A program made the translations under genes and the position numbers. The notes under the pieces were generated by a model, which saw nothing but the letters and a program-made list of their open reading frames with translations, ran no database searches and was not told the origin of the DNA. A stretch of 64,000 nucleotides of DNA from Cavenderia fasciculata (taxonomy: Eukaryota > Evosea > Eumycetozoa > Acytosteliales > Cavenderiaceae): the NCBI RefSeq assembly GCF_000203815.1, contig NW_004457708.1:310001-374000 (forward strand). Reading direction: 5' to 3'. Positions 11,770 through 22,551 of the stretch are shown in pieces; position 1 is the first letter of the stretch; each line of letters starts with the position of its first letter.

Positions 11770-12178
11770 TATTCATTAAGACATTGATTATATTTCCTTC
11801 TTGCAAGAAAATCATATGATCATGTTGAATAATGAATATATTTTTTTCCATGAAAATGTATTTATTTACCATTTGTCTTTTTCTGAATGATTGGAGTACA
11901 GAAGCAATGATTCTTTATTGATTACTTTAAAGGAATATTATGATCATCAAAAATTATTCATTATTGAAGTGTGTGAATAATATTATTTTTTATTATTCAT
12001 TGGTTCTAGAAGAAGAGAATATAATATAATATCTAGCTTGTTTATAAAACAAAATAGAAAAAGGACGAATCAAATAAAAGCAACACTAGTTATAGCTTTT
12101 TGAACACAAATGAGGAGAGGATAGGATGTGGGGATTGGATGGATATGGATGGTTATAATTATTATTATTATTATGTGG
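11770..12178. other. Intergenic region
   Basis: AT-rich spacer between the start of ankyrin gene B and the stop of the next leftward gene. It has several TGATCAT-like short palindromes but no ORF or RNA-like structure that I can support. Confidence 0.5.
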
Positions 12179-14838
12179 CTAGTCATTAACAAGATTTCTA
12201 ATGTCAGGAGTGATGTTTACTGGTTTGATGATTAACTTTGCAACTTGATGACAAAAGTCATTCCATTCAGTGGATTGATCTAAAAGATAAGTATCTTCAA
12301 GTGGATTCTTGGATGACACTAGGATTGAAAACGACATCATGGTAAAGAGTTTGGACAGCTTTTGTCTGAGATCATCGTAGCCGTTGGTGTTGGACAAATC
12401 AACCATTCTGACTTGTTTGTCTCCATCCAGTGAACAGTCAATCCATTTGGGTTGGTGGACAAGTGGTGGTGATGGTGTCTTTCTGGCCAATAATGAAAGT
12501 GAAGATAATGATGATGACGATGGTTCGCTTGCTTTACGTTTAATGATATGACCATTACCAATGATTGAAGTAGGTGTAGAGGTTGGTGTTGGATAAGATG
12601 TTATATCGATATATTTGTGGTAAATTTGTGAAGATGAAGATGAGGAAGATGAAAACTTATCGGTAGTGTTTGGATTGGAATCATTTTGATGAGAATAGAT
12701 TTGTTGTTGGTTATATCCCTCGTTACTACCACTTGAATTATTTGAAGAATAATGAATTGGATTTTGGATGGGTCTAAGTTGAAGATAATCTGGTTGTGAT
12801 GGAACTGTAGAACTAGAGTAGGAGGAGGAGGAGGAGGAGGGCGTAAGAGGTGGAGAAGGAGTTGCAAAACCTTGATAAAAATTTAATGGTGTAGGTGGAG
12901 GACATTCATTGTTGGTTGTGGTTAAAGGTTGACGGTCGCCACCACCAATCTTTGGGAATGATTCAAAAGATCCTCCTCGAATAGCTGGAGAAGAAGAGGA
13001 CATGGGAGAGTGCATTGGAGGAGGTGGAGAAGAGGCAATAAATCTACTACCACCAGAGACACTACTAGTAGGGATATTTGGAACAGACTCACCCAAAGAA
13101 AATGGTCTCTTTTTACCTCTAAATCTAGATTGAGGTAATTGCAAGATTGGTGGTGGTGTTGATGAAATGAAAATATTTCCATTTAAAGAAGAAGAAGAAG
13201 AAGAAGAGGAGGAAGAAGAGGAAGAAGAAAGTGGTGGTGGTGGAATTGCTTGTGAAACATATAATGGTTTTTTGTTGTAAATTGGTTGTTGTTGCTGTAA
13301 ATTGAATTCATTCATTTCTAATCTTCTTGGACCTAAGTAAAATAAATAATAATAAAAATATTAATATTTATAAATTAATAAATTATAATTTGATTTGTGT
13401 TTTACTTACTTTTTAAATCTCTTGGTGAATATTGACCAATATCATGATCATAGGTAGGAAGGTGTTTTGGTGAAAAGGTTAAAGGAGGAGATAAATCCTC
13501 TTCATCGACTAGATAAGAGATTGGTGGAGGAGGAGGAGGAGGTTGGTGGACAAATGGAGGACTTTGGTAGTACATACTTGCACCACTAGAAGCACCATAC
13601 AACTTTGGAATACTGTTTGACGGTCTGTTTCTTGGACTATTGGTAGTTGGTGTTGAAGATGAAGAGGTGGTTGTCATACTACCACTATTACTTGCATTAT
13701 GACAGGTCATTGAAGAAGGGGGTGGTTCAACATCCATAATATTTGAAAATGATTGTACTGGAGATTCGAGTAAATCTTCAAATTCATCCTCATACTGTGG
13801 GATGATACCGTTACTACTACCAAGAGAATTATTATTATTATTATTATTAATATTATTATTGATGATTGATGGTTGAAGAAGGAGATTACCAACATTTTCC
13901 ATTGGATGAGTTTGAGGGGAAATATACTGTCTTGAGGGAAAGTAGGGAGGTACGAAATTGTTGCCCATGCTAGAGTAGGGAGGCAAGTAGTCGTCTTTGT
14001 TTTGTACAACGATTGTAATATTATCACCGTTTCTTTTGTAGGGGATTTCACATTTATCAAAGTTTTCGCAAATGTGGTCAATGTTGGTACCCAAACGTTC
14101 GTAATTGGAAGCGATCCAATCAGAGAGTGCGACATTTACCAATCGAATATGATTCAATGCAACCAGTCCATGAAGTGGTGAACTTGAATTGAGTGTTGGC
14201 GAATTGGTTGGCGATGATGATGATGGAGTGGTTTGGTTTGGTGAGTCGGTGGAAGTGGTCGATGTAGTAATGTCATCTTGATCAGCTCCATATCCAGTAC
14301 CCAAATAATTATTTGTATTATTATTATTATTATTATTATTATTTGATGATTGTTGTTGTTGTTGTGGTTGTTCTTTCTTTAATGATGTTCCCCAATTGAT
14401 ATAATGGTTTTGTGAGAGACGGGTCTTTGACTTTTCACTGATTAGTAGTCTGTAACCCTCGTATTTCTTGGTGAGTCTATTGAATCTTCCTCGTAATGTT
14501 GACAAATTGACACGAAACAGTGACGCCAACGTTCTATCTGGAAAATAGATTGGTTCACTATTACTATTACAAAAATATTGGATCGATGTCATTTCCTTTG
14601 ACTCTGCCAATTTAACATCAAATTCTTTAACATAATATTCTCTTCTTTGATTTAAATATTGTTGTTGTTGTTGTTGAAATTGGAATTGTTGTAGTTGTAA
14701 TTGATCTTGTTGTTGTTGTTGTTTATGTAGTATTAATTGATTTTGATTATTATTATTATTATTATTATTACTATTATTATTATTTTGATTATTATTATTT
14801 TGATTTAAATTTGAAATAATTGTTGATGGATCCATCAT
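12179..14838 (-). CDS. Q/N/P-rich putative regulator with C-terminal PB1/Aux-IAA-like domain
   Basis: Two exons (13410-14838 and 12179-13332) give 860 residues; the intron 13333-13409 has GTAAGT and TTAG ends and splicing gives DLK-SPRRLEMNEF. After Asn and Gln runs there is an ordered block at about residues 65-150 (EMTSIQYFCNSNSEPIYFPD, then LFRVNLSTLRGRFNRLTKKY) that looks helical and basic, like a helix-turn-helix or other DNA-binding fold. A second block (NHIRLVNVALSDWIASNYER) follows, then long Ser/Pro-rich linkers. The last 90 residues (VRMVDLSNTNGYDDLRQKLS, then DQSTEWNDFCHQVAKLIIKP) resemble the PB1-type interaction domain of Aux/IAA and ARF proteins: basic/beta start, helix, acidic loop, W-x-x-F helix. 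The family is not one I can name. Confidence 0.75.
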
Positions 14839-15785
14839 TAATTTGATTGATTAGATATTTTAATGAATTAAAAATATTGGGAAAGTGATTGAATGAAATG
14901 ATAATGGTTTGGAGATATGGAGTGAGATTGAATATAATGATTCAAACAATGATGATGATGATGGTGGTCACAGTACTTGAAGAATAGGTGTGGGAATAGT
15001 AAAATATACAGATAAGTCAAGCAATGAAAAAAGAATGACAAACAAATGTTGATGATGATGTTGTTGTTGTTGTTGTTATAGAGAAAATAAAAAAACAATT
15101 AACTAACTATGATTGCTGTGTGTCTGTTTGTTTGTTAATAATGTGGTGGTATGGTTGGTGGTTGTTCTTTTTCTTGTTCTTGTTGTTGGTTGTTGATGGT
15201 GAAAATAATTAATTATTGTTGTTTATAAAAAATTAATTTAAATTCAAGATATAAACAAACAACATTTCCAACAATAACTACTTTTATGATAATGTGGAGA
15301 ATGATACCCAAGTTGGTACTATGTGTATGGTTTTACCGTATTAGTGTGGGTGGGGTGTGAACTGATGTATATCTATACCAGACAGAGAAAACCCTCCTCG
15401 TTCGTCAGTGTGGGAGGGGAGGGTGGGGGCTCAACAAACAAACAAAAAAAAATAAAGGAGCGAGAGGAGACAGGAGAGACCAATCATTGACTAGCCAGCC
15501 GCTGCATCAACTGTAAGCAGAGAGGGGAAAGTGAAAAGGGGAGGGAGCGAAATGAGGGAGAAGTTGTTGGAAAGCTTTAGAGAGAGACTGTCATGAAGGT
15601 GTGTGCTTTGGTTGGTTGTCACTAATGTTGTTTATTTTATTTTGTTTAGAGGAAAAATAAAATAAATAAAATAAGAAGAGAGAGAGAGAGAAGTACTTGG
15701 TTGAGTAGGTTGGTTGGTTGATTAGTTGGTTGGTTGGTTATTAGAATATTAAAATGATTAATGAATGATCATAAATAATGAATGA
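14839..15785. other. Long intergenic region, likely promoter and 5' leader
   Basis: About 950 bases upstream of the Q/N-rich regulator. It is unusually G-rich on the plus strand for this genome around 15340-15560 (GTGTGGGTGGGGTG, GGGAGGGGAGGGTGGGGG, GAGGGAGCGAAATGAGGG). TTGGTTGG repeats lie at 15700-15740. No ORF with coding character is seen. Long upstream regions are usual for dictyostelid developmental regulators. Confidence 0.5.
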
Positions 15786-17113
15786 TTAAAACAAAGCTTC
15801 ATATGGAGATGAAGAATAAGAAGAAGAGGAGGAGGAGGAGGATGAATTCTTAAAGAATCTTTTCAATTTTTGAATACCTTTTGAAATACTAAATAATAAA
15901 TAAAATAAAAAGTGTAAGTATTTAATATATTATTATGTTCGATTGTATTCATCTATATTTATATATATATTATATGTATATATATATATATATGTATTTA
16001 CCTTTTTTTGATAGACTTTAGAATAAATAAAAGAATAGATGAAAATTGATTGGAATTTGATATTTGATTATTCTTGTTGCTGGAAAGATGACCAGAGACG
16101 TTGAAATTGCCACCGCTGCTGTTGTGGTAGTGGTGTTGTAGACTATTATTAATACTAGTATTATGACGATTGTGATCCAATAACATTGGTGATGACGAAA
16201 AAAAGGTTGATGACTTTCGAAGTTGGACAATTTCTGTCTCTCTCTTTTCAATGATAGTCTCTAGTTGACTGATTCGAAGTTTCATTCTTTCAGCTTGGCA
16301 CTCGTGTTCGAGGTGGTATTGGATATTATCCTCAGAGTTTGCAAAGAACATGCATCCCAATTCCTTGTTGGGACAGAATCGATTGCAAAAGAACATTTGT
16401 GTACTAGACTCCCACAATTGGTTGTTGTTGTTGGCAAGTGGATGATCTTCTACATGTTCTCTAAATGGTGATGATAATGATGTCGATGATGATGATGATG
16501 ATGATGTGGAAGTTGTAGAAGTGGTTGATGTTGAATGATCATCTGATAATGAAAATGGAGACTTGTTTGGTGATTTACTTGGAGAATTTAATCTTGATCC
16601 TGAAGAAGAATTTGATGACGATGATGAGGATGAAAAGGAAGAGGAGGAAGAATGAGAATGAGAATGTGATGAAGGAGATGAAGAAGAAGGTGAAAATGGT
16701 AAACTATCAATCGATTGATAGGATGGCGATGAAAAGGTTGGTGATTGACTTCCGGAAAACATAACGAATCCATCTTCATCAAATCTAGTGTTGGCTGGAT
16801 TAAATTTACATTGTGCTTCGTGATTTAATTTGTTTCCCAATTTTATAATGGTACTACATCCTTGGTCATTCACACATAATTGTCCATCATTCTCTAATTT
16901 AGTTCCATATTTACAATAACATAATAATTGATCAGTATCATCTAAAAAAAGAAAAAGAAAAAGAAAAAGAAAAAAAGAAAAGAAAATGATATTAGAATTT
17001 AGTTGAACTATATATTAATATTGCTGTAGAATCTTGACCAACTTACAATCACTTTGGAAATTTTCTGATGGTGGAATAACAAATAATATTTGGCTGAAAT
17101 CAATATTATCCAT
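15786..17113 (-). CDS. TRAF-type zinc-finger-like protein with coiled coil
   Basis: Three exons: 17047-17113 (start MDNIDFSQILF), 16002-16941 and 15786-15888. The N-terminus carries a Cys/His cluster (LLCYCKYGTKLENDGQLC, then NDQGCSTIIKLGNKLNHEAQ and CKF), and a second cluster (MFFCNRFCPNKELGCMFF, then YHLEHECQ) follows a long Ser-rich linker. The H-x3-C and C-x-x-x-x-C spacing is that of TRAF-type zinc fingers, which are numerous in dictyostelids. A coiled coil (MKLRISQLETIIEKRETEIV) follows directly. No MATH domain is present, so it is not a full TRAF. The C-terminus is basic, then Ser-rich. It is probably a signalling adaptor, by inference only. Confidence 0.75.
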
Positions 17114-18370
17114 CTCGAATTATATATTATTTATGTTATTGTTGTTGTTTGTTGATTGGTTGCAAATTGAATAGAGAATAACAGATGTTCTGTTTAAAAG
17201 GGTTGCATTGTTGTTTGATTGGGTCGCAAATTGTTTTAAATAATTAAATAATAATAAAGTGAGTGTTGACTAAATATAAACGATTGAAGGAAGTATAGAG
17301 GTTGTGTGTGTGTGTGTTTGAACTCACACCACCACATTTATAGCTAGAGATGCGGCATTGCAATGCTATATCGATCACCCTTCAAGTAGCCGTACAATGA
17401 ATGAGAGCTACCTCAATCTACACTGTCCTCTGATCAGCTGATGGATGATGTTCTGTGTGTGTCTCTATTTATAAGTGATCATGGTTTGAACTCCCATGTT
17501 TAACTTTTTTGGGTGTGTCTTCTAAAGTTTACTTTGAATTGATCATTGTTTCTTATGATCATCACACAGCGATTGTACCACAGAAGTTTGAAGAAAAAAA
17601 TTCAAAAAACAAACAATTTATTTATTTTATTCCTTCTTTTGGTTTTGTCTCACGATTACTTCTTTTTGATGATAAATCCAACCGGTTGTTACAACCTTCT
17701 TTCCAAAATCATTTATTATTTGTTTATAATTATTTTCTTGTTTCAAATTTATTATAATTTTTTATTGTCAATTTTAAAAAGTTGGTAATTATTTGATAGT
17801 TATTTATTAATTATCATTTTTTATTAAATGGATGCTAACTTTTGATTTATGAAAGTAAAAAAAATGAATTATTTAATTTTGGAACATTTTGGAAAATTGG
17901 TGATAGGCTGTTCATACGGATATTTTTTCGGTTAAAATGCCTTTTCGTTTGTGAAAAGAGTCGTTTGGTCAAGTTCATTTTTGAAATTATTTACCATTGG
18001 ACAACGATCGACTTATCATTGATAAGCATGTTAGGGTTGTTGTTATTAATAATACAACCCTAACCTAGGTAGCTCCTCAATTCCCTAGGAGAGTGTGGGT
18101 GCCTTGGCACCTGTGTACCAAAAAAATATTTGGTGACCATCGATCATTGAACCACTTTAATTTGAGGTTGGTTTCCAGAGATCGACGTTAAAGGATGAGT
18201 CTCCCGACAGTCTTAAAAGACGATCGAATTTTGATATTATTATTATATTTCACATTCATACCATTACAAATACACACATCTTATCTTATATCTTACAAAA
18301 GATAAATTAATTAATTGTAACACATACACATATTTATATTTATACACTTTATTTAAAAAAAAACAAAATA
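17114..18370. other. Long intergenic region
   Basis: About 1250 bases between two divergent genes. A GT run and the repeated phrase TTTGAACTC occur at 17305-17325 and 17488-17497. Overlapping ORFs of 70-80 codons at 17509-17790 and 17842-18063 are Phe/Leu-rich, as expected from T-rich DNA, and I do not accept them. The part 18012-18221 holds a cluster of hairpins described separately. Confidence 0.5.
18012..18221. other. Cluster of five G/C-containing hairpins
   Basis: Perfect inverted repeats follow one another: CTTATC/GATAAG (18012-18026), TTAGGGTTGT/ACAACCCTAA (18031-18040 and 18054-18063), CTCCT/AGGAG (18073-18091), GGTGCC/GGCACC with a two-base loop (18098-18111) and GTCTT/AAGAC (18210-18221). 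The block is less AT-rich than its surroundings and lies 150-360 bases upstream of the cysteine-rich surface protein. It could be a structured non-coding RNA, an insertion scar or a regulatory region. Confidence 0.45.
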
Positions 18371-19565
18371 ATGAAATTCTTAATAGTACTCTTACTAGCA
18401 CTTATTGCTTATGTTTCTGCTGAACAATGCTCTGGTTACACAACTATCGCCAAATGTGTTGGTGAAGGTGATGTATGGTATGTATCAATCAAACAATCAA
18501 CCAACAAATAATACAATAATTTATTAATTTCTTTAAAATTATTTTTTAATCTATAGTAATCACGATCAACCATGTACTGAATTATTGTATTGTAACAATA
18601 ATGGAAATTCCGTCCAGAATGGTACTTGTGTCAAATATGCTGAATTGAATCAAGATTGTTCCAAGACTACTTGTAGTCCACTCTACTCTTGCGAGTCCAA
18701 CAAATGGTATGTCATTTATTAAATGTTTCCATTATCAATATTATTTTTGACTACCACTTATTTTTTATTATTTTTTTTTCTATCTTTTAGTGTCGTTGCC
18801 AATAATGTTCAAAACAATGGAACTTGTCAATCTGATTACCAATGTATGGGTTCTATGACTTGTGTCAGCTCTGTTTGTACTTTGGGTACTAACAAATGCA
18901 AGGTCAACGTTGAATGTCCATTTGGAACATCTTGTGATGTAAGCTCTGGAAACTGTACCACCGACATTGCTGCCGGTCAATCCATTCCAGTCAAGGCCGA
19001 CCAAAAGTGTGCTCTCGGATCTGCCCAAAACACCGACGGTAAGTGTGTTGCCTTGTACAGTTTGGCTGCCAATGCTGCCTGTAACGACGACAGTCTCTGT
19101 GACGACCAATTGATTTGCTCTGCCGGTGTATGCGCCGCCATCCCAGCTGCTACTCCATCGACCACCAACTGCTCTGCCACAGCCTGCACATCTTATGAAG
19201 TATGTATCTGTAAAGGCGGTGACACCAATGCCACCAGTGGAACCTGTTATACCAAGGATTTGACCGGATCTGCCATGGAGACCCGTAAGAACAGTCACAT
19301 GGATTACCTCAACTGTGTCAACACCAACAAGTGTGTCTTGGAAAACAATCTCCAAGCACCCGCCTACTCTAGCTGTGCCGACGACAAGTGTGCCACTGAA
19401 TGGTGCAAGTTCCAATCCGACAATGTCTTCAAGGCTGTCTACAACCCAATTCCAGAGTCATGTCAAAGAAACGATCCAATCTGTGCCAACAATTCATCCA
19501 ACATGGTCTCTGCTTCATTCTCTTTGATCGTCATCCTTTCAATCATTGTAGCTTCAATCTTTTAA
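18371..19565 (+). CDS. GPI-anchored cysteine-rich surface protein
   Basis: Three exons (18371-18477, 18557-18706, 18791-19565) give about 343 residues. A classical signal peptide (MKFLIVLLLALIAYVSA) precedes a chain of short Cys-rich units, each of the C-x-C-x-x-x-C type, such as CQSDYQCMGSMTCVSSVC and CNDDSLCDDQLICSAGVC. The C-terminus is a small-residue stretch (NNSSNMVSAS) and a hydrophobic tail (SLIVILSIIVASIF) with no cytoplasmic residues, which is a GPI-anchor signal. Exon 3 uses C-ending codons heavily, a sign of high expression. Homologous architectures are common among dictyostelid cell-surface proteins; the ligand is unknown. Confidence 0.85.
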
Positions 19566-19854
19566 AAGGTCCAAAAGTCAATTCAATCCAATTCATTAAA
19601 GTGTAAAAATATATATAAAAATAAATAATTAAATAAATCAAACAATCTTTCCAAAAATGGTCGATACTGAATATTGCTCTTCAAAAAAAAATTCTAAAAC
19701 ATAAACTAGTTCAATGACTTTTACTTTGATGATTCATTAGGTCGGTTGTATTATATTATATTATATTTAGCCCCTATCCTCACATTACATTATTTATATA
19801 CACAGGCAACGCAGATATAATATTAACAATAACATACATATATAGAGAGAGAGA

Positions 19855-20710
19855 ATGAGTAATCAACTTGATAATTTAGAATTTCATAACAATAGAACAT
19901 TCTTTGATGGAGTGACTGGTAATATCAATGGAGGTACACAACAGTTTTGGAATGATATACAAGGCCAAGGTGAAGGCGTATTCAATAAGTTAAAGACTAC
20001 TGTTGGTATAGGTGGTCCTCAAAAAGATCCTACATTCTATGAAGAAGTACAACAACAATCAAGTTTTACATATGTTCAGGTATGCTAATAATAGAATGAT
20101 ATCTGAAGGTATTAAAAGATGTACTTTATGCTTATTACTAACAACAAATCTATTTGAACAAAATAAACAGAGATTAACAGTATTTTTAGTATTAATGGCA
20201 ATTGGTGTTGGATTTATAATTATGGTATGTTTAGTTTGTGACTTTCTTTGTCTCACATATTGCATTATGAATACTAATATAGTTTCTATTATTATTATAA
20301 TAGTCAACATTCTTTATATTTGCACCAAAGACATTTGCAAAGTTTTATACAATTGGTAGTTTATGTGTTATCATTGGATTGGTATTTTTGGTTGGTCTAA
20401 AGAAACAATATCAAAATATTATATCGTCAAAGGAAAGACTATACTCTACACTTATTTATCTATCTTCTATATTTGGAACTTTATATTGTGCTTTGGGTGT
20501 ATGTAATACATATAGATGAGAGAAGAGAGCATGTAAACTAACCAAATTCATTAATATTTTATAATTTAGTTAAAATCAACTATATTGACAATGTTTTTGG
20601 TTATTTGTCAATTCATTTCAGTGGTTTGGTACTCTTTATCTTATATTCCATTTGGACAAGCTATGTTATCAAGTATAACAACAAAATTATTTGGTTTATG
20701 TATGAAATAA
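19855..20710 (+). CDS. sft2: SFT2-family vesicle transport membrane protein
   Basis: SFT2 proteins are small four-span Golgi proteins that assist fusion of endosome-derived vesicles. Four exons (19855-20079, 20171-20224, 20304-20498, 20570-20710), all multiples of three, give 204 residues. The polar N-terminus ends in SFTYVQRL. Four membrane spans follow: TVFLVLMAIGVGFIIM, FYTIGSLCVIIGLVFLVG, TLIYLSSIFGTLYCALG and TILTMFLVICQFISVVWYSL, ending with SYIPFGQAML. The FAPKTFAKFYTIGSL and SYIPFG motifs are diagnostic of the family. Confidence 0.9.
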
Positions 20711-21017
20711 TTAATATAGCACGGAGAAGATATAATGTAATACAACCAAAATAATAATAATAATAATATATAAATCGATAAATGTTTATCTTTCCATTTT
20801 TTTTTTTGATTCTTTTTATTTTTTAAAAAAGAATTAATAAATTATGGAAATGATGATGTTGTAAATAATAGATAATAACCAATAATAATGAAATATAGAT
20901 AGATAGATATATTTATGTATACAATTATTTATTTTTATTTATTAAAACTTTTTGATTCTAAAGGATGTGGATTGAAAGATCAAAGATCAATTAAATTTAA
21001 ATTTAATTGATTTTAAT
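20711..21017. other. Intergenic 3' region of two convergent genes
   Basis: Very AT-rich with T and A homopolymers near 20798-20830; both neighbouring genes end here. No further feature is seen. Confidence 0.6.
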
Positions 21018-22277
21018 TTACTTTTTCAAAGATGAAGAAGAAGGTTTGTTGTTGGATTTACTATCATTATCTAATAATTCAAAATAGATATTATTGCACC
21101 AAAGATTACTAGATTTACACTCTGGGATGAGAGATGGCCATTGAACAATCATCCAATTGGCAACATATTGTAGAATCTTTCCAGATAATGATAAGTGTTG
21201 AACTCTGGCTATACTTTCTATATAGACTATTTTACAAGCATGGATTCGTAAAAATCTAAAAAGAACGGCTGCAATGACAATTGGAACACATGTACCTGGA
21301 CCATTACAAATAACAATATCTGGTTTATCCCTGAATACAAGTAATAAACAATAAAAAAATGCATAAATCTAAAAAAAATTAAATCAAATTAGTATAATAT
21401 ATTTATAGTTTCATCAATTTTTTCTTACAGTTGTAAATATACTAAAGAAATAAGATTGACCAACATTTCTACTTCTTGGTATTTGATGAACCGAGTAGGA
21501 TGAAGCAGCTGAGGTTTGTTCAAATTCGACAATCTTGTCATATGATCGTTTGTCTGAATCTGCCAATACATAGGATAGTCGATTATAATCCCCGTGGATG
21601 TGTTTGAGGAGATAAAACATCTCTGCTGTGTGTCCACCTGATCCCAATACAACCATTGTCTTGTTTGATTTAGGTCTTGTTGTTGGTCTATCATCATCAT
21701 CCTTTTTATTTGAATGATGTCTTGTAAATGATACTTCTTGTTGGAAACGTTTACCAAAATCAGCCAAACTCTTTACAACCACATGTTCGTCGAGTTCTTG
21801 TCGATTGGTTAAATAACCCTTGAGATCTTGTTTGATGACAGTTTGTAGAGTGGAGGGATCACATGGCAGTAGATAGTTGTAGGGGGAGGTACTGAGACGC
21901 TCAGCCAACTCGACTTGATGATTGTGCATCAATCTGCTGTTTGTGACACACACGATTGGTTTGTGGAATTGTAGTGCCTCTAGAATCGAACCAGAGCCAC
22001 CGTGGCTAATAATAAGAGCACTGTTTTGCATGTCTTCTGCCAACGATCGTTTGAATCGGTAATAGTACGACACTATCTTGCCAGCTGATGCACTGTCATT
22101 CTCGTCCACCGGTGCACCAGTCTCTTGATCGAGTAGTGTCGAGTTGATTGGCAAGTATTTGCAGTTACCAACCTGCATCAACAAACCTCCATACCCAAAT
22201 CCTTTGAGTACCTGTTGAAACTCTTGACTGTCAACCTCTTCAATCAACTCATCAAACATAGTTGTTCCCACTGTCAC
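21018..22277 (-). CDS. alg13/alg14: ALG13-ALG14 fusion, UDP-GlcNAc transferase of N-glycan assembly
   Basis: ALG13 (catalytic) and ALG14 (membrane anchor) normally form a heterodimer that adds the second GlcNAc to the dolichol-linked glycan on the cytosolic face of the ER. Here both lie in one chain of about 390 residues. The ALG13 half has VTVGTTMFDELI, LIISHGGSGSILEAL and KPIVCVTNS. The ALG14 half has TMVVLGSGGHTAEMFYLL, IPRSRNVGQSYF, and in exon 2 CNGPGTCVPIVIAA and IVYIESIARVQHLSLSGK. One intron (about 21371-21430) separates FTT from IYAFF. The start is uncertain: the conserved frame reads on upstream through KKYVFVTVG to a TGA near 22325 without an ATG, so a short upstream exon or a non-AUG start is needed; 22277 is a GTG. 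The ALG14 membrane anchor is expected at its N-terminus but is not obvious. Confidence 0.85.
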
Positions 22278-22551
22278 AAATACATATTTCTTCTCTCCAA
22301 ATAATGTTTGATTTGTTTGATATCATCTCTCTCTCTCTCTCTATCTCTTCTCTCTATCTATCTCTTTTATCTATCTATCTATTCTGAAATGAGTTGTGTG
22401 AATGAATGGGGAAGATACATAATCAGCTTCAAGTAATTTTTAATTTAAATTTTAATTTGGGGAGTCACCTCCAACTTCAAAAAAAAAAAAAGCAATTATA
22501 CAGTTTGTTTGTTTGTTTATATTAATAAATAATGAATATACAAATAATTTA

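Noticed and set aside
17509-18063. Three overlapping Phe/Leu-rich ORFs
   Set aside because: Composition is that of T-rich DNA, frames overlap one another, no splice or start context supports them and the region is low in G+C.
18780-19415. 211-codon ORF antisense to the cysteine-rich surface protein
   Set aside because: It mirrors a codon-biased exon; long antisense frames are expected where codons end in C. The sense strand has signal peptide, introns and GPI tail.
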